DNA from: Holophagales bacterium
GTDB lineage: Bacteria > Acidobacteriota > Thermoanaerobaculia > UBA5066
Assembly: GCA_016716705.1 (NCBI GenBank)
Contig: JADJVF010000017.1
Span: 1-64,000 of the forward strand
Direction: 5' to 3'
Length of the DNA: 64,000 nt
A model generated the notes under the pieces. That model did not search any database, was not told where the DNA came from, and saw only the letters and a list, made by a program, of their open reading frames with translations. Below, piece after piece: positions 37,036 through 46,295 of the stretch (position 1 is the first letter of the stretch; every line of letters begins with the position of its first letter). A program made the position numbers and the translations under genes.

Positions 37036-38715
37036 ATGCGTCTCGCCCTCGGCCAGATGAACGCCACGATCGGCGACTTCGCGGGGAACGGCGCGAAGAT
37101 CGAATCCCTCTGGAAGCAGGCCGAGGCGGCACGGGCCGACCTCCTCCTCGTTCCCGAGATGGCGCTTTGCGGCTACCCGCCCCGCGACCTCCTCGACCGT
37201 CCCTCGTTCCAGGCGGAAGCGGCCCGGCTCCTCGGCGAGCTCGCGCGCCGCGCGGGAAAGACCGCCCTCCTGGCCGGGACGTTCCTCGCAAATCCCTCGA
37301 AGACCGGGAAGCCCCTGTTCAACGCGGCGGTTCTCCTGCGGAACGGCCGGGCCGCCGCCGTTGCCAGGAAGTGTCTGCTTCCCGCCTACGACGTCTTCGA
37401 CGAGGTGCGCCACTTCGAGCCGGCCAAGGCCCCGACGCTCGTCCGGCTCGGCGGCCGGAGGATCGGCCTGACGATCTGCGAGGACCTCTGGAACGACAAG
37501 GATTTCTTCCGGCAGCGCCGCCTCTATCGCGACGACCCGGGAGAAACGCTCCTGTCGCGCGGGGCCGACCTGATCGTCAACGTCTCGGCCTCACCGTTTT
37601 CCGAGGGGAAGCCCCGCCTGCGGCGAAGGATGCTCTCGCGGCTCGCTCGCGACGGGGGCGTCCCCGTGGTCTACGTGAATCTCGTCGGCGGTAACGACGA
37701 GCTGGTCTTCGACGGCGGGTCGATGGCCCTCGACGGACGTGGCCGCGTCCGGGCCCGCGCCGCGCTCTTCGAGGAGGATTTCGTCGTCGTCGACCTCGAC
37801 GGCCCACGCGTCACGGCGGTCGCCGGCTCGGAGCCGGCGGACCTTCCCGACGACGCCGAGAACGAGCCGCTCGAGTCGCTCCGTCGCGCGCTCGTCCTCG
37901 GGATCCGAGACTACGCGAGGAAGTGCGGGTTTCAGACCGCCGTCGTCGGACTGTCGGGCGGCGTTGACTCGGCTCTCGTCGGTGCTCTCGCGGTCGACGC
38001 CCTCGGCGCGGACAACGTCACCGGGCTCGCCCTCCCGTCGCGCTACTCGTCGGAGGGCTCGATTTCCGACGCTCGCGCGCTCGCCGTGGCCCTCGGCATC
38101 CGGCTCGAGATCGTCCCGATCGAGCCTCTCTTCGCCGCCGCGAAGGCGACGCTCGCGCCCCTCTTCGCCGGACGGCCCGACGACGTGACCGAGGAGAACC
38201 TCCAGGCCCGAATCCGCGGGATGCTCCTGATGGCTTTCTCGAACAAGCTCGGGCCGCTCCTCCTGACGACGGGAAACAAGAGCGAGCTGGCCGTCGGCTA
38301 CTGCACCCTCTACGGCGACATGGCCGGCGGTCTCGCTCCGATCTCCGATCTCCCGAAGATGCGCGTCTACGCGCTCGCGAGGCACCTGAACCGGCGCGCC
38401 GGACGCCCGGTGATCCCGGTCTCGACGCTCGAGAAGGCCCCATCGGCCGAGCTTCGGCCCGGCCAGACCGACCAGGACTCGCTCCCGCCCTACGAGCTCC
38501 TGGACCGGGTCCTCGAAGGTCTCGTGGAGCGAAACCAGACCCCCGCCGCGGCGGCTCGCGCGGCGGGAGCGCCCGAGGCGCTCGCCGCCGGGATCGCCCG
38601 GCAGATCGACCGGGCCGAGTACAAGCGGCAGCAGGCCGCTCCCGGGTTGAAAGTCTCGACAAAAGCCTTCGGCAGCGGTCGCCGCATCCCGATCGCGCAG
38701 GTCTCCAGGGCGTGA
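37036..38715 (+). CDS. nadE: Glutamine-dependent NAD(+) synthetase
   Basis: 559 residues, the length of the two-domain enzyme. The N-terminal nitrilase-type glutaminase domain has LLVPEMALCGYPPRDLL (catalytic Glu), KCLLPAYDVFDEVRHF (Lys) and GLTICEDLWND (nucleophile Cys). The C-terminal synthetase has the ATP-pyrophosphatase loop VVGLSGGVDSALVGALA and TTGNKSELAVGYCTLYGD. It amidates deamido-NAD using glutamine, the last step of NAD synthesis. TACCAT at 37023-37028 lies seven bases before the ATG. The stop overlaps the next gene's GTG (GTGA). Confidence 0.95.
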   Translation: MRLALGQMNATIGDFAGNGAKIESLWKQAEAARADLLLVPEMALCGYPPRDLLDRPSFQAEAARLLGELARRAGKTALLAGTFLANPSKTGKPLFNAAVLLRNGRAAAVARKCLLPAYDVFDEVRHFEPAKAPTLVRLGGRRIGLTICEDLWNDKDFFRQRRLYRDDPGETLLSRGADLIVNVSASPFSEGKPRLRRRMLSRLARDGGVPVVYVNLVGGNDELVFDGGSMALDGRGRVRARAALFEEDFVVVDLDGPRVTAVAGSEPADLPDDAENEPLESLRRALVLGIRDYARKCGFQTAVVGLSGGVDSALVGALAVDALGADNVTGLALPSRYSSEGSISDARALAVALGIRLEIVPIEPLFAAAKATLAPLFAGRPDDVTEENLQARIRGMLLMAFSNKLGPLLLTTGNKSELAVGYCTLYGDMAGGLAPISDLPKMRVYALARHLNRRAGRPVIPVSTLEKAPSAELRPGQTDQDSLPPYELLDRVLEGLVERNQTPAAAARAAGAPEALAAGIARQIDRAEYKRQQAAPGLKVSTKAFGSGRRIPIAQVSRA

Positions 38716-39416
38716 GGTACACGGGAGAGCTGCCGCGCTCGCGGTATCCGTGGAAGGAGATCCCGGGCTCGTCCCACGACGTTCTCCTCTCCCGGATCAA
38801 CGCGCTCGGTGAAGGCCTGTCCGTGCTCGACGTCGGCTTTGGCGCCGGACATCTCGCGCGCAGGATCCGCGCTCGCTGCCGCTACCTCGCCGGAATCGAG
38901 CTCGACCCCGAAGCCGCCAGGGAAGGGGCGTCCTTCTTCGACGATCCTCTCGTCGAGGACGTCGTCGCGGGCCTCTCCGGGCCGTGGAAGGAGCTCTTCG
39001 ACGTCATCGTCGCCGGAGACATCCTGGAACACCTTCCCGAGCCGGGCATCGCGCTCACGCTCATCCGGCCAATACTGAAGCCCGGGGGTCTCCTCCTCGT
39101 CTCGCTTCCAAACGTCGCCAACGTCACCGTCCGGCTCGGGCTCCTCTTCGGACGGTTCACGCCGTCGGACCGCGGCATCCTCGATCGGACGCACCTTCGG
39201 TTCTTCACGCGCAGGACCGGACGGGAGCTCCTCCAGAAGAACGGATTCCAGGTCCTCGGGGAGACTCCGACCGCGATGCCTTTCGAGCTCGCCCTGCCCG
39301 TTCTCGGCAGGCCTCCGCTCGCGGCCCCGGTCCGCGCGGCCGCGAGGCTCCTCGCAGTCGCCTGGCCGGCGATGTTCGGATACCAGATCGTCTACGAAGC
39401 GAGGTCCGCGTCATGA
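38712..39416 (+). CDS. Class I SAM-dependent methyltransferase
   Basis: 234 residues. Motif I is VLDVGFGAGHLARRIRARC, followed by GIELDPEAAREG and DVIVAGDILEHLPEPGIAL, the UbiG/Methyltransf_11-like pattern; LPNVANVTVRLGLLFGRF is common in methyltransferases of glycan loci. It starts at a GTG overlapping the nadE stop and ends overlapping the GT2 start (ATGA). Pairing with a GT2 suggests methylation of a polyprenyl-linked sugar or polysaccharide, which is inference. Confidence 0.87.
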   Translation: MRYTGELPRSRYPWKEIPGSSHDVLLSRINALGEGLSVLDVGFGAGHLARRIRARCRYLAGIELDPEAAREGASFFDDPLVEDVVAGLSGPWKELFDVIVAGDILEHLPEPGIALTLIRPILKPGGLLLVSLPNVANVTVRLGLLFGRFTPSDRGILDRTHLRFFTRRTGRELLQKNGFQVLGETPTAMPFELALPVLGRPPLAAPVRAAARLLAVAWPAMFGYQIVYEARSAS

Positions 39417-40161
39417 CACCCCCGGCCCTTTCCCTCGTCATTCCCGCCTACAACGAGGAGAAGCGCCTCCCCGTGGCACTGGCACGAATCGCCGACTGGC
39501 TCGGCTCCCGCACGCCGCCGTTGTCGGCCGAGGTCCTCGTCGTCGACGACGGCTCCTCGGACCGGACGGCCGCGGTGGCCGAGAAGACCGCCGCCGGCCT
39601 CGGGCTCTCCTTTCGAGTCATCCGCCTGCCGGAGAACCGCGGAAAGGGGGCCGCCGTCCGGGCAGGCGTCCTGGCGGCCGCGGGCGAGCACGTCCTCGTG
39701 ACCGACGCGGACCTCTCGACACCGATCGAGGAGGTCGACAAGCTCCTCGACGCCGGGGCCCCGGTCGCCATCGGTTCCCGGGGTGTCGACACGACGCTCG
39801 TGAAGGAACCGCAGTCCCTTTTCCGCGTCGCGAGCGGGAGGCTCTTCAACCTCCTCGTGAGACTCCTCGTCGTCTCGGGCATCCGGGACACGCAGTGCGG
39901 CTTCAAGCTCTTCCACAGGGACGTGGCCCGGGAAGTCTTCTCGCGGACCACGGTCGACCGCTTCGCCTTCGACGTCGAGGCGCTCCTCCTCGCCCGGCGT
40001 CTCGGCTACCGGATCGCGGAGGTCCCGGTCCTCTGGTTCAACTCCCCGGACACCCGCGTCGGTCTCGGGGGCGGGCTGGAGGCCTTCGCCACGCTCTTCC
40101 GGATCCGCTGGCGGGTCTCCCGGACGATGCGCGCGCGGCCGGCCCCCCGCCGCAGGCCTGA
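39413..40161 (+). CDS. Dolichyl-phosphate glucosyltransferase-like GT2; 3' end unclear
   Basis: About 249 residues. LSLVIPAYNEEKRLPVALAR, VVDDGSSDRTAAVAEKTA, PENRGKGAAVRAGVLAA and VLVTDADLSTPIEEVDKLL (the DAD metal site) place it with DPG/DPM synthases, as do RDTQCGFKLFHRDVAREVF and FDVEALLLARRLGYRI. These transfer a sugar from UDP- or GDP-sugar to polyprenyl phosphate. The original frame has no stop until 41098, passing through elbB in a different frame. A stop at 40161 in the next frame would give the normal family length, so I infer an indel near 40150. The ATG overlaps the methyltransferase stop. Confidence 0.78.
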
Positions 40162-40250
40162 CCGGCATCCCCTCGCGCGCCCGGCGTTCGGCACACTCCC
40201 CTTCCGGCTCATCTCCCGATACGATCTCCGGCCGACACCGGAGGTGCAGC

Positions 40251-40916
40251 ATGAAGCCCAAAGTCGGAGTCCTCCTCTCGGGCTGCGGCGTCTACGACGG
40301 CGCCGAGATCCACGAATCGGTCCTGACGCTCCTGGCCCTCGACCGGGCGGGGGCCGAGGCCGTCTGCCTCGCCCCCGACGTCGCCCAGAAGCACGTCGTG
40401 AACCACCTGACGGGACAGCCCGCCGAGGGCGAGACGCGGAACGTCCTCGTCGAGGCCGCGCGGATCGCGCGCGGAAAGGTGAAAAGCCTCTCCGGCTTCG
40501 ATCCCTCGACTCTCGACGCCCTCGTCCTCCCCGGGGGCTTCGGCGCCGCCAAGAACCTCTGCGACTTCGCGTTCCGCGGGGCCGACTGCGAGGTCCACCC
40601 CGAGGTGGCGCGCATCGTGGGGGCCGTCCATGCCGCGGGCAAGCCCGTCGGCGCCCTCTGCATCGCCCCGGTTCTCCTCGCCAGGCTCCTCGGCAGCGAG
40701 AAGCCGAAGCTGACGATCGGGACGGACCCCGGAACCGCCGCGGCGATCGGGAAAATGGGGGGCGAGCACGTCTCCTGCGGCGGCGGCAAGGCGGTCGTCG
40801 ACGAGGAGAAGCGCCTCGTCACGACCCCCGCCTACATGCTCGACAGCCCGATCTCGGAGGTCTCCGCCGGCATCGAGAAGCTGGTCTCCGAGCTCCTCCG
40901 GATGGCCCGGGGCTGA
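40251..40916 (+). CDS. elbB: ElbB/GatZ-like DJ-1 superfamily protein (glyoxalase III-like)
   Basis: 221 residues. The N-terminus KPKVGVLLSGCGVYDGAEIH is diagnostic for ElbB, as is AQKHVVNHLTGQPAEGETRN. The nucleophile elbow is VGALCIAPVLLA, retaining the Cys of the DJ-1 superfamily; GGFGAAKNLCDFAFRG and PAYMLDSPISEV are conserved. The E. coli protein has weak glyoxalase activity; its link to isoprenoid synthesis is historical. CGGAGG lies six bases before the ATG. A palindromic element follows directly after the stop. Confidence 0.93.
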   Translation: MKPKVGVLLSGCGVYDGAEIHESVLTLLALDRAGAEAVCLAPDVAQKHVVNHLTGQPAEGETRNVLVEAARIARGKVKSLSGFDPSTLDALVLPGGFGAAKNLCDFAFRGADCEVHPEVARIVGAVHAAGKPVGALCIAPVLLARLLGSEKPKLTIGTDPGTAAAIGKMGGEHVSCGGGKAVVDEEKRLVTTPAYMLDSPISEVSAGIEKLVSELLRMARG

Positions 40917-40922
40917 AACCGG

Positions 40923-40979
40923 GTGCCAGGCGTGCAACCGTGTATTGTTACGAACAATACACGGTTGCACGCCTGGCAC
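40923..40979. repeat. 57-base near-perfect palindrome (27-bp arms, 3-base loop), MITE-like
   Basis: Arms 40923-40949 and 40953-40979 are exact inverted copies, 27 bases each, around ACG. Nine bases, GAAACCGGG, occur directly on both sides (40915-40923 and 40981-40989), like a target duplication. The AT content near the loop is higher than in flanking DNA. The left direct repeat includes part of the elbB stop. It could be a miniature inverted-repeat element, a REP-type sequence or a terminator for elbB. Confidence 0.7.
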
Positions 40980-41055
40980 GGAAACCGGGCTGGCACGGAA
41001 GCCGGGGTCTTCTCGGGCCGCGAACGAAGCGAGCCGCCTCACCGCCGCGAAAGGG

Positions 41056-41090
41056 CTCGGGAAACCCGGGCGGACCCCGGGTTTCCCGAG
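41056..41090. terminator. Bidirectional hairpin between elbB and glyA
   Basis: A 15-base-pair perfect stem (41056-41070 with 41076-41090) and five-base loop lie just beyond the glyA stop on the minus strand and downstream of elbB on the plus strand. The core GGGAAACCCGG also forms the hairpin at 55962. It probably terminates the long minus-strand operon. Confidence 0.65.
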
Positions 41091-41094
41091 AACA

Positions 41095-42378
41095 CTAGTA
41101 GATCGGGAACGCGCCCGTCAGTTCCTTGACCTTCGCCTTCACGGCGGCCTTCACCGCGTCGTCTTCCGGCGTGGCGAGGACCTCGCCGATCCATGCGGCG
41201 ATCGTCTTCATCTCGGGCAGGCCCATGCCGCGGGTCGTGACGGCGGGGGTTCCGAGGCGCAGGCCCGACGTGACCATCGGCGGGTTCGGGTCGAACGGGA
41301 TGGCGTTCTTGTTGACCGTGATCCCGGCGTGGTCGAGCGCCTTCTCCGCCACCTTTCCCGTGAGCTTCTTCGGGCCGAGGTCGACGAGGAAGAGGTGGTT
41401 GTCGGTCCCGCCGGAGACGATCCGGAAGCCCTGCGAGGCGACCGCCTCGGCAAAGGCCTTCGCATTGTCGAGGACGGCCTGCTGGTACGTGGTGAACTCG
41501 GGCGCGAGCGCCTCGAGGAACGACACGGCCTTGGCCGCGATGACGTGCTCGAGCGGCCCTCCCTGGAGGCCCGGGAAGACCGCCTTGTCGATCTCCTTGG
41601 CCCACTCGGGCGTGCAGAGGACGAGGCCGCCGCGCGGACCGCGGAGGGTCTTGTGGGTCGTCGTCGTGACGAAGTGGGCGTGACCGACGGGCGAGGGGTG
41701 GAGGCCCGTCGCGACCAGACCCGCGATGTGGGCCATGTCGACCATCAGGAGTGCGCCGACGGAGTCGGCGACCTGCCGGAACCTCGGAAAGTCGAGGATG
41801 CGCGGGTAGGCCGAGGCGCCCGCGATGATGAGCTTCGGCTTCTCGGCCTCGGCGATCCGGGCGAGCTCGTCGTAGTCGATCGTCTCGGTCTCCCGCGTCA
41901 CGCCGTAGGAGACGACGCGGTACAGCTTGCCCGAGATCGAGAGCGGGTGGCCGTGCGTCAGGTGCCCGCCGTGGGCGAGCGACATCCCGAGAATCGTGTC
42001 GCCCGGCTTCAGGCACGCGAGGTAGACGGCGGTGTTCGCCTGCGAGCCCGAGTGCGGCTGCACGTTCGCGTGGAGCGCGTCGGGGTCCTCCCGGGAGAAG
42101 AGCTTCTTCGCGCGCGATATCGCCAGCGACTCGGCGACGTCGACGTTCTCGCAGCCGCCGTAGTAGCGGCGGCCGGGGTACCCCTCGGCGTACTTGTTCG
42201 TCAGAACCGAGCCCATCGCCTCGAGGACGGCGCGGGAGGCGTAGTTCTCGGAGGCGATCAGCTCGAGGCCGTCGCGCTGGCGGACGAACTCGGCGTCGAC
42301 GGCAGAGGCGATCTCCGGGTCGACCGAGGCGAGGGAGCGCCCCATCAGACGGGGGCTCGGGGTGAGGGTCGTCGTCAT
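41095..42378 (-). CDS. glyA: Serine hydroxymethyltransferase
   Basis: 427 residues, the usual length. [19 protein letters not shown] and [20 protein letters not shown] are family hallmarks; the PLP lysine lies in [35 protein letters not shown] and [19 protein letters not shown] are also conserved. It interconverts serine and glycine, loading one-carbon units on tetrahydrofolate. The ATG overlaps the rpiB stop (ATGA), as in many bacteria where rpiB and glyA are adjacent. A hairpin follows the stop. Confidence 0.97.
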   Translation of the reverse strand: MTTTLTPSPRLMGRSLASVDPEIASAVDAEFVRQRDGLELIASENYASRAVLEAMGSVLTNKYAEGYPGRRYYGGCENVDVAESLAISRAKKLFSREDPDALHANVQPHSGSQANTAVYLACLKPGDTILGMSLAHGGHLTHGHPLSISGKLYRVVSYGVTRETETIDYDELARIAEAEKPKLIIAGASAYPRILDFPRFRQVADSVGALLMVDMAHIAGLVATGLHPSPVGHAHFVTTTTHKTLRGPRGGLVLCTPEWAKEIDKAVFPGLQGGPLEHVIAAKAVSFLEALAPEFTTYQQAVLDNAKAFAEAVASQGFRIVSGGTDNHLFLVDLGPKKLTGKVAEKALDHAGITVNKNAIPFDPNPPMVTSGLRLGTPAVTTRGMGLPEMKTIAAWIGEVLATPEDDAVKAAVKAKVKELTGAFPIY

Positions 42379-42833
42379 CGGGGGTCTCCTTCGGCGCGCG
42401 GCGGGGGGGCGTCGAGCTTGTCGACGCGCCTCTGGTGGCGTCCGCCGGCGAATGGTGTCTGCAGGAACGTCTCGAGGATCGCCATTGCGAGCGGTGCGGC
42501 AGTGGCTCGCGCGCCGAGGCCGAGGATGTTCGCGTCGTTGTGCTCCCGCATCAGCTGCGCGGAGAAGAGGTCGGTCGCCACTCCCGCCCGGGCGCCAGGG
42601 ACGCGGTTGGCGGCGATGGAGATCCCGATTCCCGTGCCGCAGACGACGACCCCTCGTTCCGCGCGGCCCGAGGCGACGGCACGGCCGACGGCGAAGCCGA
42701 AATCGGGGTAGTCGACGGAGACGGTGGAGGAGGTGCCGAGGTCGAGCACTTCGTGGCCCAGCTCGGCCGCGTAGCGGGCGAGGAGCTCCTTCAGCTCGAA
42801 TCCCGCGTGGTCGGCGCCAAACGCGATGCGCAT
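42375..42833 (-). CDS. rpiB: Ribose-5-phosphate isomerase B
   Basis: 152 residues. [20 protein letters not shown] holds the substrate-binding GxDHAG, and [19 protein letters not shown] the catalytic Cys and anion-hole loop. [20 protein letters not shown] and [19 protein letters not shown] are typical. It interconverts ribose-5-phosphate and ribulose-5-phosphate. The ATG is nine bases after the dGTPase gene and there is no clear ribosome site; TAGGAT at 42840-42845 is a possible -10 but overlaps that gene's stop codon. Confidence 0.95.
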   Translation of the reverse strand: MRIAFGADHAGFELKELLARYAAELGHEVLDLGTSSTVSVDYPDFGFAVGRAVASGRAERGVVVCGTGIGISIAANRVPGARAGVATDLFSAQLMREHNDANILGLGARATAAPLAMAILETFLQTPFAGGRHQRRVDKLDAPPPRAEGDPR

Positions 42834-42842
42834 CGGTGAATC

Positions 42843-44207
42843 CTAACCCGCCGGCGTCCCCGCGGGCCGCCGCGGGTAGGGGGCGAAGAGCGCGTCGTAC
42901 TCTCCGAGCGCGTAGCTGTCGGTCATGCCGGCGATGTGGTCGGCGATGCAGCGGAGGACGGCGGGCTCCTCGCGCCACCTCCCCGCGATCACGGCCTCCA
43001 CCTTCTTCAGGGGAATCTCCCTGAGGAACGGGAGGCCGGAGAGCTCGGCGACCCGCGCGAGGACGGCGTCGGGGAGGAGGCGGGGGTTCTTCGCGTAGGC
43101 GTCGAAGAGCCGGTTGACGACGAGCTGCGCCCGGGAGTCGTGCTGGGAGACCGCCTGGCTGTGGATGATGTGGCGGTAGACGAACTCCTTCAGCTCGAGG
43201 TACCGCTTCTCCCCCTCGCGCGAGGGGGCGACGAGGGAGCCGGGGAGCTTCCTCCTGTGGGCGGCGAACTCCGCCGGCGTCGTCACCTTCCGGGCGGTGA
43301 GCCACTTCTCGATCGCCGCACGCGAGGCGACGATCAGGTCGGTGACGAGGTGGTGGATCAGGCCGCGGATCAGGAGGGCCCTCTGGACGGCGGGGTCGGA
43401 GGCGTCCCGCCAGCGGGCGCCGAGCCCCGCCACGATCTCCCGCGCGAGCGGGATCTCCTCCGCCTTCCCGATCCCGACGAGGCCGAGGCCGTCCTCGAGG
43501 TCGTGCGCCTGCTGCGCGATCTCGTCGGCCCAGCCGACGGCCTGCCCCTCGAGATGACAGCCCGAACCGAGGTGGAGCCCCTCGGGATCGAGGATCGGAA
43601 ACGGAAAGTCGCGCTTCCAGGTCGTGTGCTTGAGGATTCCCTCGCGCGTCTCGTCCGTCAGGTTCAGCCCCGGCTCCTCGTACCGCTTCTCGAGGAGGTC
43701 GACGACGCGGACCGACTGGTAGTTGTGCTTGAACGCTCCGACTCCCGCGATGGCCTTCGGCGAGAGCGCCACGGCCGGCTCCCCGCCCGTCAGAATCCGG
43801 TTGAGCGCCTTCTCCCCCGAGTGGCCGAACGGGGTGTGACCGAGGTCGTGCGCGAGGGCGCACGCCTCCGCGAGGTCCTCGTTCAGGCCGAGCGTCCGCG
43901 CCACCGTCCGCGCCACCTGCGTCACCTCGAGGGTGTGCGTCAGGCGCGTCCGGTAATGATCCCCCTCGAACGGGATGAAGACCTGGGTCTTGTGCTTGAG
44001 CCGGCGGAAGGCCTTGGAGTGGACGATCCGGTCCCGGTCGCGCTGGAACTCGGTCCGGTAGTCCGTCCCGTCGGCCTCGGGAGCGACCCTCCGCCGGCGC
44101 GCGGCGGCCGCGGCGCGCGAAGCGTAGATCGCGAGGCGCGCGTCCTCGAAGGCTTCGAGCTCCCTTTTCGTGTACGCGACGGCCCCCCCGGGCTTGCCTG
44201 CGGCCAT
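42843..44207 (-). CDS. dgt: Deoxyguanosinetriphosphate triphosphohydrolase-like protein
   Basis: 454 residues. [20 protein letters not shown] and [18 protein letters not shown] precede the HD motif [20 protein letters not shown]; the metal-binding His and Asp residues are all present. [18 protein letters not shown] and [16 protein letters not shown] follow the dGTPase type 2 pattern. These enzymes hydrolyse dNTPs to deoxynucleoside and triphosphate. The chosen ATG at 44207 gives the common length. FolC is 25 bases upstream. Confidence 0.93.
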   Translation of the reverse strand: MAAGKPGGAVAYTKRELEAFEDARLAIYASRAAAAARRRRVAPEADGTDYRTEFQRDRDRIVHSKAFRRLKHKTQVFIPFEGDHYRTRLTHTLEVTQVARTVARTLGLNEDLAEACALAHDLGHTPFGHSGEKALNRILTGGEPAVALSPKAIAGVGAFKHNYQSVRVVDLLEKRYEEPGLNLTDETREGILKHTTWKRDFPFPILDPEGLHLGSGCHLEGQAVGWADEIAQQAHDLEDGLGLVGIGKAEEIPLAREIVAGLGARWRDASDPAVQRALLIRGLIHHLVTDLIVASRAAIEKWLTARKVTTPAEFAAHRRKLPGSLVAPSREGEKRYLELKEFVYRHIIHSQAVSQHDSRAQLVVNRLFDAYAKNPRLLPDAVLARVAELSGLPFLREIPLKKVEAVIAGRWREEPAVLRCIADHIAGMTDSYALGEYDALFAPYPRRPAGTPAG

Positions 44208-44232
44208 CCGATCCTCCGGGCGCCCGTCCGCC

Positions 44233-45435
44233 TCAGGGCTCCCGGGGCTCGACGAGCGCCAGGGCCTCGCCGGCGAGGACGAGTGACCCGGCCACGAGTA
44301 TAGGGGCGTCTCCCCCGCTCCCCTCGAGGCCCGAGATCGCGTCCGCGAGCGACGTGGCGCGCAGGAGGTCCGTCCGTCCGAGTCGCGTCGCGAGGGCGTC
44401 CGCCGGGATGGCACGGGGCGAGGCGGGGGCGACGAGGACGACGTGGCGGGCGCGCGAGGCCAGGGGGGCGAACATCTCCCCGAAGGCCTTGTCACCGAGG
44501 ACGCCGAAGACGAGGTCGATCCGCCCCGACAACCCGGCGGCGTCGAGGTGGGCGGCGAGGGCCGCCGCTCCGGCGGGGTTATGGGCGCCGTCGACGAGGA
44601 GCGTGCGAAGGCCCGGGCGCCGGACGGTCTGTAGCCGTCCCGGCCAGCGGATCGCGGCGATCCCTCGCCGGACGGTCACATCGTCGAGGGGGGCGAAGGC
44701 GCGCGCCGCGGCGACGGCGAGGGCGAGGTTCGCGCGCTGGTGCGCACCGGGAAGAGGCGACACGTCGTCCCATGCGGGCGACGGAGAGATCTCGAGGAGT
44801 CGCGCGCCTGCCCGTCCGGCCTCGGTGCGCAGGACGCCGAGGCCTTCTCCGGTCGCCGCCGTCAGCGCCGGCTGCCCCCTGCGGAAGATCCCCGCCTTTT
44901 CGCGCGCCACGTCCGCGAGCGACGGGCCGAGCGTCTCGAGGTGGTCCTCCTCGACGTTCGTGACGACGGACACCTCGGGGTCGAGGACGTTCGTGGCGTC
45001 GAGCCGCCCGCCGATCCCGACCTCGACGACACCGACGGAGACGCGCGCGCGGCGAAACAGCTCGCACGCGGCGACGACGAGCGCCTCGAAGTAGGTCGGG
45101 CGAAGCGCGTCCTCGCCGGAGACGGCGGCCACGAGGCGAAGGGCCGAGTCGAGCTGCGCCTCGGAGACGTCGCGTCCGCAGAGACGGACCCGCTCTGTCA
45201 CGCGGACGAGGTGGGGAGAGGTCGTCAGGCCGACGCGAAGGCCCGCCGCCTCGAGGATCGACGCGGCCGCGGATGCCGCGGACCCCTTTCCGTTCGTCCC
45301 GCCGACGAGGAGGGTCCGGAAGGAGGCCTGCGGATTCCCGAGCGCGGCGAGGAGCGCGCGCGTGCGCGCGAGGCCTGGCCGGATCTTCTGCGGCCCGAGT
45401 GCGTCGAGCCAGCGAAGGCCGGGCCCCGGGTTCAC
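44233..45435 (-). CDS. folC: Folylpolyglutamate synthase / dihydrofolate synthase
   Basis: 400 residues. The P-loop is FRTLLVGGTNGKGSAASAAA, and the Mur-ligase-like second motif TSPHLVRVTERVRLCGRD follows. VGVVEVGIGGRLDATNVLDP binds metal, VTNVEEDHLETLGPSLADVA and LLVDGAHNPAGAAALAAHL are FolC hallmarks. It adds glutamate to (dihydro)folates. The GTG at 45435 overlaps the accD stop (GTGA); accD-folC adjacency is common in bacteria, which supports both calls. Confidence 0.95.
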   Translation of the reverse strand: MNPGPGLRWLDALGPQKIRPGLARTRALLAALGNPQASFRTLLVGGTNGKGSAASAAASILEAAGLRVGLTTSPHLVRVTERVRLCGRDVSEAQLDSALRLVAAVSGEDALRPTYFEALVVAACELFRRARVSVGVVEVGIGGRLDATNVLDPEVSVVTNVEEDHLETLGPSLADVAREKAGIFRRGQPALTAATGEGLGVLRTEAGRAGARLLEISPSPAWDDVSPLPGAHQRANLALAVAAARAFAPLDDVTVRRGIAAIRWPGRLQTVRRPGLRTLLVDGAHNPAGAAALAAHLDAAGLSGRIDLVFGVLGDKAFGEMFAPLASRARHVVLVAPASPRAIPADALATRLGRTDLLRATSLADAISGLEGSGGDAPILVAGSLVLAGEALALVEPREP

Positions 45436-46283
45436 GCGGCCAGGAGCCGGAGGACGTTCGCCAGCGCCGCCTTCATCTCCTTGCGAGGCACGATGACGTC
45501 GACGAAGCCGTGGTCGAGGAGGAACTCGGAACGCTGGAAGCCCTCCGGGAGGGTCTGGCGGATCGTCTGCTCGATGACCCGCGGACCGGCGAAGCCGATG
45601 AGGGCCTTCGGTTCGGCGAAGGTCACGTCGCCGAGCATCGCGAACGAGGCGGTGACGCCGCCCGTCGTCGGATCGGTCAGGACCGTGAGGTAGGGGACGC
45701 GCGCCTCGGCGAGCCGGCCGAGAGCGGCGGAGACCTTCGCCATCTGCATGAGAGAGAGGATTCCCTCCTGCATCCGCGCTCCACCCGAAGCGGTGACCAC
45801 GACGAGGGGGACCCTCTCGTCGCGCGCCCTTTCGGCCATGCGCGTCAGGACCTCGCCGACCACCGAGCCCATCGAGCCCCCCATGAAGGCGTAGTCGAGG
45901 GCCGCCACGAGAACTCTCGATCCCTCGAGCTTTCCCTCGCCGGCCGCGATGGCGTCGGGTCGGCCGGCCGACGCCTCGTAGCTGCGGAGGCGGTCGCGGT
46001 AACGCTTCGTGTCGCGGAAGCGGAGAGGGTCGGTCGCTCGGAGGTCCCCGAACAGGGGCTGAAACACACCGTCGTCGAAGAGGAGCTTCAGCCGCTCCTC
46101 GACCAGGAGGCGGAAGTGGAACCCGCACTTCGGGCAGACGCGCTGGTTCCGCTCGACCTCCTTGGCGTAGAGCGTCTCGCGGCAGCCGTCGCACTTGAGG
46201 AAGAGCCCCTCGCCGAGGGAGGTCGACTTTCCCATGTCCCGCAGGGCGCGGGGTGCCTTGTCTTTCCGGAACCAGAGGCCCAT
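45432..46283 (-). CDS. accD: Acetyl-CoA carboxylase carboxyltransferase subunit beta
   Basis: 283 residues. The N-terminal zinc ribbon has two CxxC pairs (KCDGCRETLYAKEVE and RVCPKCGFHFRLL). The crotonase-like domain includes FMGGSMGSVVGEVLTRM, VTASGGARMQEGILSLMQMA and LTDPTTGGVTASFAMLGDV, forming the oxyanion hole for malonyl-CoA synthesis with AccA and biotin-AccB. AccA is not encoded here. TAAGAT at 46293-46298 lies nine bases before the ATG but overlaps the upstream stop. Confidence 0.97.
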   Translation of the reverse strand: MGLWFRKDKAPRALRDMGKSTSLGEGLFLKCDGCRETLYAKEVERNQRVCPKCGFHFRLLVEERLKLLFDDGVFQPLFGDLRATDPLRFRDTKRYRDRLRSYEASAGRPDAIAAGEGKLEGSRVLVAALDYAFMGGSMGSVVGEVLTRMAERARDERVPLVVVTASGGARMQEGILSLMQMAKVSAALGRLAEARVPYLTVLTDPTTGGVTASFAMLGDVTFAEPKALIGFAGPRVIEQTIRQTLPEGFQRSEFLLDHGFVDVIVPRKEMKAALANVLRLLAA

Positions 46284-46295
46284 AGGGCGGCGATC

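Noticed and set aside
38984..41098. Single 704-residue ORF covering GT2 and elbB
   Set aside because: Only the GT2 part is protein-like. The remainder is an Arg/Gly-rich shadow of elbB in another frame, open because the DNA is GC-rich.
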